From the NCBI RefSeq assembly GCF_000964005.1, contig NZ_JXYP01000022.1, positions 1 to 64,000 of the forward strand: DNA of 64,000 bases, in the 5' to 3' direction. The notes under the pieces are model-generated. The model ran no database searches. It had not been told where the DNA came from and was given only the letters and a program-made list of their open reading frames with translations. Below, one piece after another: positions 21,957-30,858 of this stretch (positions are counted from its first letter, which is position 1; each line of letters starts with the position of its first letter). This DNA is from Williamsia herbipolensis (GTDB lineage Bacteria; Actinomycetota; Actinomycetes; Mycobacteriales; Mycobacteriaceae). The translations under genes and the position numbers were made by a program.

Positions 21957-23161
21957 CAGTACTCCCCGGCCGAGACGCTGGCCATGCCGGCGGTGCGGGC
22001 GCGGTCGACGACCTCGTCGATCACCGCGGCGACACGGTCGACGTCGGCGGTGGTCGTCGACGGCGACAGGGAGAATCTCAGGCTGCTGCGGGCATCGGGG
22101 GTCGACATGCCCATCGCCAGCAGGACGTGGCTGGCGCGCGCGACGCCCGCGGTGCACGCCGAGCCGGTCGAGCACTCGATGCCGTGGGCGTCGAGCAACA
22201 TCAGCAGGGAGTCGCCCTCGCAGCCGCGGAAGGCGACATGGGCGTTGCCGGGCAACCTGCGGTCACCGAGCGGCCCGTTGACGATGCAGCCCTCGGTACC
22301 CGACAGCGCGTCGAGCAGGCGGTCGCGGAGTGCCGCGACCCGCACCATCGAGGAGTCGAGCCCGGCGACGGACACCGCCAGGGCGGTGGCCATGCCGACC
22401 GCCGCGGCGGCGTCGGGGGTTCCCGAGCGGATGTCGCGCTCGTGCCCGCCACCGTGGAGCAGGGGTTCGCATTCGACGTCGCGTCGCAGCACGAGGGCGC
22501 CGGCGCCGTGCGGGCCCCCGAACTTGTGCGCCGCGATGCTCATGGCGGCCAGGCCCGCGGCGGTGAAGTCGACCGGGATGTGACCGACGGCCTGAATGGC
22601 GTCGGAGTGCATGGGGACGCCGAACTCGGCGGCGACCGCGGCGAGGTCGGCGACGGGTTCGATGGTGCCCACCTCGTTGTTCGCCCACATCACCGACACC
22701 AGCGCGCTGTCGTGGGGATGGGCGGCCAGTTCCGCGCGCAGGGCGGCCGGTGACACGGTCCCGTCGGCATCGACGGGCAGGAGCACCAGGTCGGCGTCGC
22801 CGCGGTCGGCGAGCCACTGTGCGGGGTCGATCACCGCATGGTGTTCGACCGCGGAGATCACGATGCGGCGGCGACGGGCGTCGGCGCGACGACGGGCCCA
22901 GAAGATGCCCTTGATGCCCAGGTTGTCGCTCTCGGTGCCGCCGGCGGTGAAGATGACCTCCGACGGTCGCGCCCCGACGGACGCGGCGACGGATTCGCGC
23001 GCCTCTTCCAGGTGGCGCCGGGCGCGGCGACCCGATCCGTGCAGCGACGAGGCATTACCGGGGTCGGCCATGATTCGCGTCATCGCCTCGACGGCCTCGC
23101 GCAGCATGGCTGTCGAGGCGGCGTTGTCGAGGTAGACGGGGGCGTCACCGGATGTGGGCAT
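21956..23161 (-). CDS. iscS: Cysteine desulfurase
   Basis: This 401-residue class-V PLP enzyme takes sulfur from cysteine. It begins [19 protein letters not shown], has the PLP lysine in [14 protein letters not shown], and the persulfide Cys in [17 protein letters not shown], a NifS/IscS-type loop. It matches Rv3025c. Directly upstream of and overlapping mnmA, it probably supplies sulfur for tRNA thiolation and Fe-S assembly. The start at 23161 is chosen because the protein motif begins immediately; the frame extends further upstream without homology. Confidence 0.95.
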   Translation of the reverse strand: MPTSGDAPVYLDNAASTAMLREAVEAMTRIMADPGNASSLHGSGRRARRHLEEARESVAASVGARPSEVIFTAGGTESDNLGIKGIFWARRRADARRRRIVISAVEHHAVIDPAQWLADRGDADLVLLPVDADGTVSPAALRAELAAHPHDSALVSVMWANNEVGTIEPVADLAAVAAEFGVPMHSDAIQAVGHIPVDFTAAGLAAMSIAAHKFGGPHGAGALVLRRDVECEPLLHGGGHERDIRSGTPDAAAAVGMATALAVSVAGLDSSMVRVAALRDRLLDALSGTEGCIVNGPLGDRRLPGNAHVAFRGCEGDSLLMLLDAHGIECSTGSACTAGVARASHVLLAMGMSTPDARSSLRFSLSPSTTTADVDRVAAVIDEVVDRARTAGMASVSAGEY

Positions 23162-23213
23162 GGTCGTCCAAGGATAACGGTGCGCAGGCCCCGAACATTT
23201 CGGCCGTCGGTGT

Positions 23214-23239
23214 GCCGCGGGCCACGGGCGGCCCGCGGC
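23214..23239. terminator. Hairpin between the acyltransferase and iscS
   Basis: GCCGCGGGCC and GGCCCGCGGC form a perfect 10-bp stem with a 6-nt loop. It lies 25 nt past the stop of the acyltransferase gene (leftward) and about 50 nt before the iscS start. It probably ends the acyltransferase operon. Confidence 0.6.
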
Positions 23240-23263
23240 GCTCACCGGGTCATCCCAAAGGGG

Positions 23264-24181
23264 TCATCCGGCGAGGGTCAGCGCGTGCACCCGATCGAGG
23301 TCGGCGGCGGCGGGCGGCAACGACACCGGTCCGAACACGAGGCGTTCGCAGCGCCCCGCCAGCTCGCGGCGGTCGGTGCCGGGGAACTGCAGTTCGTGCA
23401 GGCGCACGCAGACGGTGAGATCGCGGGTCGCGAGGATGCGCCGCACCGTGTCGAGGAGATCGTCGTCACCGATGAACGCCGGGATCGTCGAGATGTCGCG
23501 GCCACCGGCGCGGAAACCGACGTGCATCGGGAGGACCGACGCGCCGGTGTCCACGGCCGACTGGAACAGCGCGGGACGGAAACGCCCGCCCGACCGACCG
23601 CACCACGTGGTGCCCTCGGGGAAGACGCCCACGGCGTCGTCGGCGTGGAGCCCGGCGACCATCTGATCGAGCACGGTGGGCAACTGCCGCAACGACTCCC
23701 GGTGGATGCCGATCACGCCGAGCCGTCGCGCCAACCCGCCGATCACCGGCCATCCCTGCAGTTCGGACTTCGCGACGAAGCGGGCCGGGACGACCGTCGC
23801 GATGGCGACGATGTCGAGGAACGAGGTGTGGTTGGCGACGACGAGGCCCGCTCCGCGGCCGGCGAACGGCCGCCGATCGTCGATCTCGACACCGATGCCC
23901 AGTGCCCCCAGCAGCGACCGTGCGGCGACCCGGATGAACCGCCGTCGCAGCGGACGCGGGAGCAGCTGCACCATCGCACCGACGGGCACGAGCCAGCCGA
24001 CGGTAGCCGCCACCGCGACGGTGCGCAGTGCAATCGCGCCCCGACCGCGCGTAGTGGGTGCGGCGGTGATGCAGCCCGCGCCGCAGGGGCTCGAGGGGAA
24101 CCAGGCGTGCCGGGCCGGGGCGGCCGCCTCGATCGGGGTGACCTCGTCGGGGGTGATCCGGTGGTGGGTGACGTCTGTCAT
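23264..24181 (-). CDS. 1-acylglycerol-3-phosphate O-acyltransferase-like (PlsC family)
   Basis: This 305-residue PlsC-family acyltransferase is equivalent to Rv3026c. A hydrophobic helix lies near residue 50 (TVAVAATVGWLVPVGAMVQLL). Motif I is NHTSFLD (His-x4-Asp), motif II GIHRES and motif III VGVFPEGTTWCG. It probably transfers acyl chains to lysophospholipid, or to the product of the adjacent GNAT acyltransferase, in the inner membrane. It follows that gene by 14 nt, so the two form an operon, like the OlsB-OlsA order of ornithine-lipid synthesis. Confidence 0.85.
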   Translation of the reverse strand: MTDVTHHRITPDEVTPIEAAAPARHAWFPSSPCGAGCITAAPTTRGRGAIALRTVAVAATVGWLVPVGAMVQLLPRPLRRRFIRVAARSLLGALGIGVEIDDRRPFAGRGAGLVVANHTSFLDIVAIATVVPARFVAKSELQGWPVIGGLARRLGVIGIHRESLRQLPTVLDQMVAGLHADDAVGVFPEGTTWCGRSGGRFRPALFQSAVDTGASVLPMHVGFRAGGRDISTIPAFIGDDDLLDTVRRILATRDLTVCVRLHELQFPGTDRRELAGRCERLVFGPVSLPPAAADLDRVHALTLAG

Positions 24182-24195
24182 GACTGCCTCTCTGC

Positions 24196-25056
24196 TCACG
24201 CCTGCGCGGCGTCGGCGGCCGACCGCAGTCGGTCGAGATATCGGATGTTCGCCCGCGTGGTGTCGAGCACGGTGACGAAATCGGCGACCCCGAAGTCGGG
24301 GTCGTGGGCCGGTTCGCCGCAGATCTGCGCCCCGATGCGCAGATACCCCGACAGCAGCGGTGGTGTGGGGGTGCCGACCGCGGGGGCGATGTCGTCGAGC
24401 GCGCGACCGTCGATCACGACCGGCCGCAGCGGGTGGACCTCCCACGGTGCGCGGTGGCGGGCGTTGACGAGGTCACGGACCGCGCCGACGACCGCGCCCG
24501 GCGCGGTGCCGTCGCCGGGGTCGACCGGTACCGAGGTGCACCCGACGACGAAGCGGTAGCCGGCGAGATCGAGGTAGCGGAGGATGCCCGACCACATGAG
24601 CGACATCACCGCGCCCGAGCGGTGGGCCGGCGCCACACACGCCCGACCCATCTCGACGGTCTCGGCGGCGATCGGCTCGAGCGCGCGTAGGTCGAACTCG
24701 GTGGCGGTGTAGAGACCACCCGCCGCGATGGCGCCGGGCGGCGGCAGCATCCGGTAGCACCCGACGACCTCGTCACCGGGCAGGTGTCGGACGACGACGT
24801 GGTCGCAGTGCTCGTCGAAGCGGTCGACGTCGCGTCCGTCGACCGCGTGGTCCATGGAGCCGTCGAAGCCCGGCTCGGTCGAGAACACGGCGTGGCGCAG
24901 GCGCTGGGCGGCCTCGACATCGGTCGGTGCCGACGAGACCGACAGCGCATAACGCAACCCGGCGAGCAGGGGCTGCGCTGTCCCGCGGACCGGTCGCCGC
25001 AGCGTGGAGATCGGTGAATTGCCCATGGCCACAGGTCTAGTTGCCGAACCGGACAC
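24196..25056 (-). CDS. OlsB-like GNAT acyltransferase
   Basis: This 286-residue protein (276 if ATG 25026 is used) belongs to the Acetyltransf_5/OlsB-like group, as does Rv3027c. Visible conserved parts are RLRHAVFSTEPGF, DVDRFDEHCDHVVV, GCYRMLPPPGA, VEMGRACVAPAHR and the C-terminal LLSGYLRIGAQICGEPAHDPDFGVADFV. OlsB proteins N-acylate ornithine from acyl-ACP. With a PlsC-type O-acyltransferase 14 nt downstream the arrangement resembles an aminolipid pathway, but the amine acceptor is not determined. Confidence 0.8.
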   Translation of the reverse strand: MSGSATRPVAMGNSPISTLRRPVRGTAQPLLAGLRYALSVSSAPTDVEAAQRLRHAVFSTEPGFDGSMDHAVDGRDVDRFDEHCDHVVVRHLPGDEVVGCYRMLPPPGAIAAGGLYTATEFDLRALEPIAAETVEMGRACVAPAHRSGAVMSLMWSGILRYLDLAGYRFVVGCTSVPVDPGDGTAPGAVVGAVRDLVNARHRAPWEVHPLRPVVIDGRALDDIAPAVGTPTPPLLSGYLRIGAQICGEPAHDPDFGVADFVTVLDTTRANIRYLDRLRSAADAAQA

Positions 25057-25131
25057 GGCAGCACCGGTCGAGTGTCGTGTCGATGGAGACCCGATGAACT
25101 CCCCCGGCCGAGGTGAATGAGGCCTGACATA

Positions 25132-25166
25132 CGTGTGACCCCCGGCCGGGGGCCGGGGGTCACACG
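25132..25166. terminator. Strong hairpin downstream of etfA
   Basis: Two perfectly complementary 16-bp arms (25132-25147 and 25151-25166, core GTGTGACCCCCGGCC) are separated by a 3-base loop. The hairpin lies 24 nt past the etfA stop and before the OlsB-like gene on the same strand. It is one of the strongest hairpins seen in the window and should end the etfB-etfA transcript. Confidence 0.8.
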
Positions 25167-25190
25167 GTGGAGACGGTGATGATCAGGTCA

Positions 25191-26147
25191 TCACTTGCGC
25201 TTGTTGACCGCCTCGGTCAGCTGCGGCGCGACGTCGAACAGGTCGCCCACGATGCCGTAGTCGGCGATCTCGAAGATGGGTGCCTCTTCGTCCTTGTTGA
25301 CCGCGACGATGGTCTTCGAGGTCTGCATACCGGCGCGGTGCTGGATGGCACCGGAGATGCCGAGCGCCACGTAGAGCTGCGGCGACACGGTCTTGCCGGT
25401 CTGACCGACCTGGAACTGACCCGGGTAGTAGCCGGAGTCGACGGCGGCGCGCGAGGCACCGACGGCGGCACCGAGCGAGTCGGCCAGATCCTCGACGACC
25501 GAGAACTTCTCGGCGCTGCCGACGCCACGGCCACCGGAGACGACGATCGACGCCTCGGTCAGCTCGGGACGGTCGCCACCGACGATGGGCTCGACCTTGG
25601 TGATCTTGACGGCGTTCGCGGCCGGGGCGGGAACCTCGACGTCGACGCGCTCGCCGGCGCCGGCCTGCGGTGCGGCCTCGACGCCACCGGGGCGGATCGA
25701 GTAGATCGGGATGTCGCCCTTGGGCTGCGCCTCGACGGTGAACGCGCCACCGAAGATGGAGTGGACGCCGGTCTTGTCGTCCTTGATCTCGACGACGTCG
25801 TAGAGGATGCCCGAGCCGAGGCGCACCGCGAGACGGCCCGAGATCTCCTTGCCGTCGGCGTTGGCCGCGACGATGATGCCGGCCGGCGAGGCCTGCTCGG
25901 CGACGGCGGCGAGGATGTCGACCTTGGGGCTGATCAGGTAGCCCTCGACGTCGTCGGACTCGGCGACGTAGACCTTCTCCGCGCCGGCCTCCTTGAGGCC
26001 GTCGATGACGGCGTCGGCGGTCCCGGGCTTGCCCGCGACGACGACCGACGGGCTAACCAGCGAACGCGCCGCGGTGATGAGCTCGGAGGTGACCTTCTTC
26101 AGTGCACCCTCGGCGTCCAGCTCGGCGAGTACCAGTACTTCTGCCAT
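25191..26147 (-). CDS. etfA: Electron transfer flavoprotein alpha subunit
   Basis: This 318-residue ETF alpha subunit carries electrons from acyl-CoA and other dehydrogenases to the quinone pool. The FAD-binding C-terminal signature is clear: [28 protein letters not shown] and [21 protein letters not shown]. The N-terminal domain begins [11 protein letters not shown]. It is equivalent to FixB/Rv3028c. It lies 36 nt downstream of etfB and is followed by a strong hairpin. Confidence 0.96.
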   Translation of the reverse strand: MAEVLVLAELDAEGALKKVTSELITAARSLVSPSVVVAGKPGTADAVIDGLKEAGAEKVYVAESDDVEGYLISPKVDILAAVAEQASPAGIIVAANADGKEISGRLAVRLGSGILYDVVEIKDDKTGVHSIFGGAFTVEAQPKGDIPIYSIRPGGVEAAPQAGAGERVDVEVPAPAANAVKITKVEPIVGGDRPELTEASIVVSGGRGVGSAEKFSVVEDLADSLGAAVGASRAAVDSGYYPGQFQVGQTGKTVSPQLYVALGISGAIQHRAGMQTSKTIVAVNKDEEAPIFEIADYGIVGDLFDVAPQLTEAVNKRK

Positions 26148-26183
26148 GTTCTTACGCTCCTGTGTGTGTCGGGTGTCGGGGGG

Positions 26184-26969
26184 TCAGATGATCTTCTGGC
26201 CGACGAGGTACTCGGCGACCTTGGTGCCACCGTCGCCTTCATCGGTGACCCGCTCACCCGCGGTCTTCGGCGGCTTGGGGACCGACGAGGTGACCGTCGA
26301 ACCCGCGTTGTCGAGGCCCACGTCGGTGGACTCGACGCCGATCTCGGCCAGGCTCACGACCTGGACTTCCTTCTTCTTCGCGGCCATGATCCCCTTGAAC
26401 GAGGGGAAGCGCGGCTCGTTGATCTTCTCGTTCACGCTGACGATCGCGGGCAGCGACGACTCGACGTGGGTGATGCCCTCGTCGGTCTCGCGCTCACCGG
26501 TGAGGGTGTCGCCCTCGACGGTCAGCTTGCGCAGGTGCGTCAGGTGCGGGAGCTCGAGGTACTCGGCGATCATCGACGGCACCGCGCCACCGCGGCCGTC
26601 GGTCGCCTCGTTGCCGGCGATGACCAGCTCGACACCCTCGACGGTGCCCAGGGCACGCGCGAGGACGTAGGCCGTCTGGACGGCGTCGGAGCCGTGCATC
26701 TGGTCGTCCTTGATGTGGATGGCCTTGTCGGCACCCATCGACAACGCCTTGCGGATGGCGTCGGTGGTCCGCTCGGGACCGGCGGACAGGATGGTGACCT
26801 CGCCACCGCTGGACTCCTTGATCTGGAGCGCCTCCTCGACGGCGCGCTCGTTGATCTCGTCGAGCACCGCGTCGGCGGCCTCGCGGTCCAGCGTGTAGTC
26901 GCCATCGGACAACTTGCGCTCGGACCAGGTGTCCGGAACCTGCTTGATCAAAACGACGATGTTCGTCAT
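26184..26969 (-). CDS. etfB: Electron transfer flavoprotein beta subunit
   Basis: This 261-residue beta subunit binds AMP and docks with dehydrogenase partners. It starts TNIVVLIKQVPDTWSERKL and has YTLDREAADAVLDEINERAVEEAL, GADKAIHIKD and LVIAGNEATDGRGGAVP. It is equivalent to FixA/Rv3029c and first in the etfB-etfA operon. ATG 26969 gives the family N-terminus. A palindromic candidate operator sits 47 nt upstream. Confidence 0.96.
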   Translation of the reverse strand: MTNIVVLIKQVPDTWSERKLSDGDYTLDREAADAVLDEINERAVEEALQIKESSGGEVTILSAGPERTTDAIRKALSMGADKAIHIKDDQMHGSDAVQTAYVLARALGTVEGVELVIAGNEATDGRGGAVPSMIAEYLELPHLTHLRKLTVEGDTLTGERETDEGITHVESSLPAIVSVNEKINEPRFPSFKGIMAAKKKEVQVVSLAEIGVESTDVGLDNAGSTVTSSVPKPPKTAGERVTDEGDGGTKVAEYLVGQKII

Positions 26970-27015
26970 GGTCCTCATCGACCTCCAGCTCGGAAATTCG
27001 TGAACTCACCGTAAA

Positions 27016-27031
27016 CTTACTGCCCGGTAAG
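27016..27031. promoter_or_regulatory. Candidate TetR-type operator upstream of etfB
   Basis: CTTAC-TGCCCG-GTAAG is an inverted repeat (5-bp arms, 6-nt centre) lying 47 nt upstream of the etfB start in the leader between etfB and the divergent methyltransferase. Its shape resembles operators of TetR-family fatty-acid-catabolism repressors in actinobacteria. The identity of the regulator is inference. Confidence 0.45.
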
Positions 27032-27182
27032 GTAAAGCGCTCCCTTCCACTGTATCCCCATATCCGGCCCTGTAGGACACCGCGTAGTAGCAGGTCGGGC
27101 GGTGGTCGGAGACTTCGCTCACACCGGCGGCGACCGGGACACTCGCAACGCCTCCGGGGTGGATGCCACTAGGCTCCCCCGA

Positions 27183-28016
27183 ATGACGAACGCCCCGATG
27201 ACGAACACCACCGAGGACGTCGGCCCTGCTGCCCGGACCTCGGCTGCGCAGGCATCCGCGGCGGCGGACCCCGCCGCGCAGACCATGGTGCTGACCGGTG
27301 AACGCACCGCGCCCGGCATCGCCGAGGAGAACTACTGGTTCCGTCGCCACGAGATCGCCTACACCCATGTCCTCGACGCATGTGCCGGCGCGACGGTGCT
27401 CGAGGCGGGCTCGGGCGAGGGCTACGGCGCGGACATGCTCGCCGACGTCGCCGCCGAGGTCATCTGCGTCGACTACGACGCCACCGCCGTCGATCACGCC
27501 CGCGCCCGCTACCCGCGCCTCGTCGTGCACCGCGGCAACCTCGTGGACCTGCCGCTTCCCGACGACTCCGTCGACACCGTCGTCAACTTCCAGGTGATCG
27601 AGCACCTCTGGGATCAGCCGTTGTTCGTCCGCGAGTGCGCTCGCGTGTTGCGCCCGGGCGGCACCCTGTTCATGAGCACCCCGAACCGCATCACCTTCTC
27701 CCCCGGGCGCGACACCCCGCTCAACCCGTTCCACACCCGCGAGCTCGACCCCGCCGAGTTGCGCGATCTGCTCACCGACAACGGTTTCGAGATCACCTCG
27801 ATGCTCGGCGTCCACCACGGACCGGCCCTGCGCGCGCTCGACAAACGGTGGAACGGTTCGTTCATCGACGCCCAGATCGACCGCGCGCTCGCCGGCGAAC
27901 CGTGGCCGGTCGCCTTGACCGCCGACGTCGGCAGCATCCGCACCAGCGACTTCGAGATCCACCCGGACGACATCGAGGCCAGTCTGGATCTCCTCGCGGT
28001 CGCCGTCCTGCGGTGA
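27183..28016 (+). CDS. SAM-dependent methyltransferase of a methylglucose-polysaccharide-like cluster
   Basis: This 277-residue class I methyltransferase has SAM motif I VLEAGSGEGYGADMLA, motif II VICVDYD and the post-motif VDTVVNFQVIEHLWD. The order methyltransferase-GH57-GT4 is the same as Rv3030-Rv3031-Rv3032, which has been linked to 6-O-methylglucose lipopolysaccharide synthesis, so O-methylation of a glucan is the likely job. ATG 27183 is chosen. Its TGA overlaps the next gene's GTG by 4 nt. Confidence 0.85.
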   Translation: MTNAPMTNTTEDVGPAARTSAAQASAAADPAAQTMVLTGERTAPGIAEENYWFRRHEIAYTHVLDACAGATVLEAGSGEGYGADMLADVAAEVICVDYDATAVDHARARYPRLVVHRGNLVDLPLPDDSVDTVVNFQVIEHLWDQPLFVRECARVLRPGGTLFMSTPNRITFSPGRDTPLNPFHTRELDPAELRDLLTDNGFEITSMLGVHHGPALRALDKRWNGSFIDAQIDRALAGEPWPVALTADVGSIRTSDFEIHPDDIEASLDLLAVAVLR

Positions 28017-29539
28017 CGCCGCGTTCCGGCGCCGACGAGGTCCCCGGGCAGTTCACCCTCGTCGCGCATTCGCATCTGCCGTGGTTGGCCCACCACGGCC
28101 GATGGCCGGTGGGCGAGGAATGGCTCTACCAGTCGTGGGCCGGGTCGTATCAGCCCCTGTTCGCGGTGCTGCGCCGATTGGCCGCCGACGGGTTCACCGG
28201 TCAGATGAGCCTCGGTGTCACCCCCGTGCTGGCCGCCGCGCTCGACGACCCCCACTGCCTGTCGGCGATGCACGAGTGGCTGGCGTCGTGGCAGTTGCGT
28301 GCCGCCGAGGCCGCGACCGCGGGCCCGGCGTCGGCGGAACTGGGCCGTCGTGAGTTCCGGGACGCCGACGCCGCCCTGGCCGACTTCGAGACCCACTGGC
28401 GCCACGGCGGATCCGGTGGTCTGCGCGCACTTGTCGACGCCGACACCGTCGAGGTGCTGGGCGGTCCACTGGCGCACTCGTTCTCACCGCTCCTCGATCC
28501 CCGCCTGCGTCGGTTCACCCTCGCCGAGGGTCTCGCCGACACAGCCGCCCGGATCGGCTCGACGGCGCGGGGGATATGGGCTCCCGAGTGCGCCTTCGCG
28601 CCCGGTATGGAGACCGAATACGACGCCGCGGGCGTCTGCCACTTCATGGTCGACGGACCGGCCCTGCACGGCGACACCGCACTGGGTCGCCCCGTCGGCG
28701 GCTCCGACGTCGTCGCGTTCGGGCGGGATCTCGACATCAGCTACCGCGTGTGGTCGCCGCGATCGGGATATCCCGGCCACGCCGCCTACCGCGACTTCCA
28801 CACCTACGACCACGATTTCGGGCTCAAACCCGCCCGTGTCACCGGTCGGGGTGTCGCCGGGCCCGACAAGGCTCCCTACGACCCCGAGCGCGCGCAGGCC
28901 GCGATCGCCACCCACGTCGAGGATTTCGCACAGCGGGTCCGGGAGCGGCTGATCGACGAGTCGGCACGCATCGGACGGCCGGCCCTCGTCGTCGCGGCCT
29001 TCGACACCGAACTGTTCGGTCACTGGTGGCACGAGGGCCCGCAGTGGCTGGAGGCGGTGCTGCGCCGGCTGCCCGAGATCGGTGTCCGCGTCGGCACTCT
29101 CGCCGACGCCCGGACCCGGGGATTCGTCGGCACCCCGGTCGATCTCGGACCGTCGTCGTGGGGGTCGGGCAAGGACTGGCGCGTGTGGGACGGACCTGCG
29201 GTCACCGATCTCGTCGAGCTCAACCGCGACGTGGTCCGCACCGCGCTCGACACCGTCGACAAGCGGCTCGACGCCTCCCGCGGGACCCGTGACCGGGTGT
29301 CCGACCAGATCCTGCGCGAGGCCCTGATGACAGTGGCGTCGGACTGGGCGTTCATGGTGTCGAAGGACTCCGCCGCGGGCTACGCACGCGACCGCGCCCA
29401 CAAGCACGCCCATGCCACCCGGGAGATCGCCCGCGCGGCGGCCACCGGGCGCGAGCGGCTCGCCGCGCGTCTGGCGCAGGACTGGCACCGCGCCGACACG
29501 CTTTTCGGCGGTCTCGACGCCCGGCGGTTGCCCCGATGA
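28013..29539 (+). CDS. GH57 family alpha-1,4-glucan branching-enzyme-like protein
   Basis: This 508-residue GH57 protein begins with GTG 28013, overlapping the methyltransferase stop. The early HSHLPWLAHHGRWPVGEEWL motif is typical of the family. The nucleophile Glu lies in GIWAPECAFAPGME and the general acid Asp in VAAFDTELFGHWWHEGP. The C-terminal helical domain includes SDWAFMVSKDSAAGYARDRAHKH. It is equivalent to Rv3031. It should form alpha-1,6 branches in an alpha-1,4-glucan made by the adjacent GT4 enzyme. Confidence 0.92.
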   Translation: MTPRSGADEVPGQFTLVAHSHLPWLAHHGRWPVGEEWLYQSWAGSYQPLFAVLRRLAADGFTGQMSLGVTPVLAAALDDPHCLSAMHEWLASWQLRAAEAATAGPASAELGRREFRDADAALADFETHWRHGGSGGLRALVDADTVEVLGGPLAHSFSPLLDPRLRRFTLAEGLADTAARIGSTARGIWAPECAFAPGMETEYDAAGVCHFMVDGPALHGDTALGRPVGGSDVVAFGRDLDISYRVWSPRSGYPGHAAYRDFHTYDHDFGLKPARVTGRGVAGPDKAPYDPERAQAAIATHVEDFAQRVRERLIDESARIGRPALVVAAFDTELFGHWWHEGPQWLEAVLRRLPEIGVRVGTLADARTRGFVGTPVDLGPSSWGSGKDWRVWDGPAVTDLVELNRDVVRTALDTVDKRLDASRGTRDRVSDQILREALMTVASDWAFMVSKDSAAGYARDRAHKHAHATREIARAAATGRERLAARLAQDWHRADTLFGGLDARRLPR

Positions 29540-29567
29540 CCGTGCACGCGGCGAGCACGAGGTCGCG

Positions 29568-30824
29568 ATGAGGATCCTGGTCGTCTCGTGGGAGTACCCG
29601 CCGGTGGTGGTGGGCGGACTGGGTCGCCACGTCCACCAACTCAGCGTCGCGTTGGCCGCGGCCGGCCACGACGTCGTCGTGCTGACGCGTCGGCCGACCG
29701 GATCCGACGCGGTCAGCCACCCCTCCACCGACGTCGTGGCCGAGGGGGTCCGCGTCATCGCCGCCGCCGAGGACCCACCCGCCTTCGACTTCAGCGACGA
29801 CATGATGGCGTGGACACTGGCCATGGGGCACAGCATGATCCGTGCCGGGTTGCGGATCCGGTCCCGCGACGGGGAGGCGTGGCGGCCCGACGTCGTGCAC
29901 GCCCACGACTGGCTCGTCGCCCATCCCGCGATCGCCCTCGCCGAGTTCTTCGACGTCCCGCTCGTCGCGACCGTCCACGCCACCGAGGCGGGGCGGCACA
30001 GCGGGTGGGTCAGCGGGACCATCAACCGTCAGGTGCACTCGGTCGAGTGGTGGCTCGCGCGCGAATCCGACGCTCTGATCACCTGTTCGGCGTCGATGCA
30101 CGACGAGGTGACCCGACTGTTCGGGCCCGAGCTCGCCGAGATCCACACCATCCACAACGGGATCGACATCACCACGTGGCCGTACGCGCCGCGCCGTGTC
30201 GGCGGTGGACCCCCGACGCTGCTCTACGCCGGTCGTCTCGAGTACGAGAAGGGCATCCAGGACCTCATCGCGGCCCTTCCCCGGATCCGTCGCACCCACC
30301 CGGGGACGACGCTCACCATCGCCGGCGACGGCACCCAGGAGGCGTGGCTGCGCGAGCTGACCCGTCGCCATCGGGTGTCGCGTGCCGTCGCGTTCGCGGG
30401 ACCGGTGGGCCACGACGGGTTGATCACGTTGATGCAGGCGTGCGAGGCCATCGTGCTGCCCAGCCGCTACGAGCCGTTCGGGATCGTGGCCCTGGAGGCC
30501 GCGGCGACCGGCGCCCCCCTCGTGACGTCGACCGCCGGAGGTCTCGGCGAGGCGGTCACCGACGGGCTGACCGGGTCGAGCTTCCGACCGGGCGACATCG
30601 CCGGGTTGGCGACCGCGGTCCGCGCGGTGCTCGACGACCCGGCCGCGGCGCAGCGCCGCGCCCGCAACGCACGTGATCGGCTCACCGAGGAGTTCTCGTG
30701 GCCGCTGATCGCCGAACGCACCGCGGAGGTGCTGACCGGGGCCAAGCGCAGGATCCGTCACAACCTGGGTCGGCCGTCGATTGTGGAACGTCCCCTACCC
30801 GATCGGGATGTCGAGCAGCCGTAG
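29568..30824 (+). CDS. GT4 family glycosyltransferase (alpha-glucan elongation)
   Basis: This 418-residue GT-B enzyme starts MRILVVSWEYPPVVVGGLGRHV and has DVVHAHDWLVAHPAIALA, HNGIDITTWPY, the central LLYAGRLEYEKGIQDLI and the EX7E motif in SRYEPFGIVALEA. It is equivalent to Rv3032, reported to elongate alpha-1,4-glucan for methylglucose lipopolysaccharide and capsular glucan. ATG 29568 lies 28 nt after the GH57 stop; GTG 29541 in frame is an alternative. Confidence 0.92.
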   Translation: MRILVVSWEYPPVVVGGLGRHVHQLSVALAAAGHDVVVLTRRPTGSDAVSHPSTDVVAEGVRVIAAAEDPPAFDFSDDMMAWTLAMGHSMIRAGLRIRSRDGEAWRPDVVHAHDWLVAHPAIALAEFFDVPLVATVHATEAGRHSGWVSGTINRQVHSVEWWLARESDALITCSASMHDEVTRLFGPELAEIHTIHNGIDITTWPYAPRRVGGGPPTLLYAGRLEYEKGIQDLIAALPRIRRTHPGTTLTIAGDGTQEAWLRELTRRHRVSRAVAFAGPVGHDGLITLMQACEAIVLPSRYEPFGIVALEAAATGAPLVTSTAGGLGEAVTDGLTGSSFRPGDIAGLATAVRAVLDDPAAAQRRARNARDRLTEEFSWPLIAERTAEVLTGAKRRIRHNLGRPSIVERPLPDRDVEQP

Positions 30825-30858
30825 TCGCGCGGCCACCACAGGCGGATAGCCTGCACGC

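Noticed and set aside
27006-27962. Minus-strand open frame opposite the methyltransferase
   Set aside because: Antisense shadow of a motif-bearing methyltransferase; no start-site support.
28484-30025. Minus-strand open frame opposite GH57 and GT4
   Set aside because: The genes on the other strand carry clear catalytic motifs; this frame has none.
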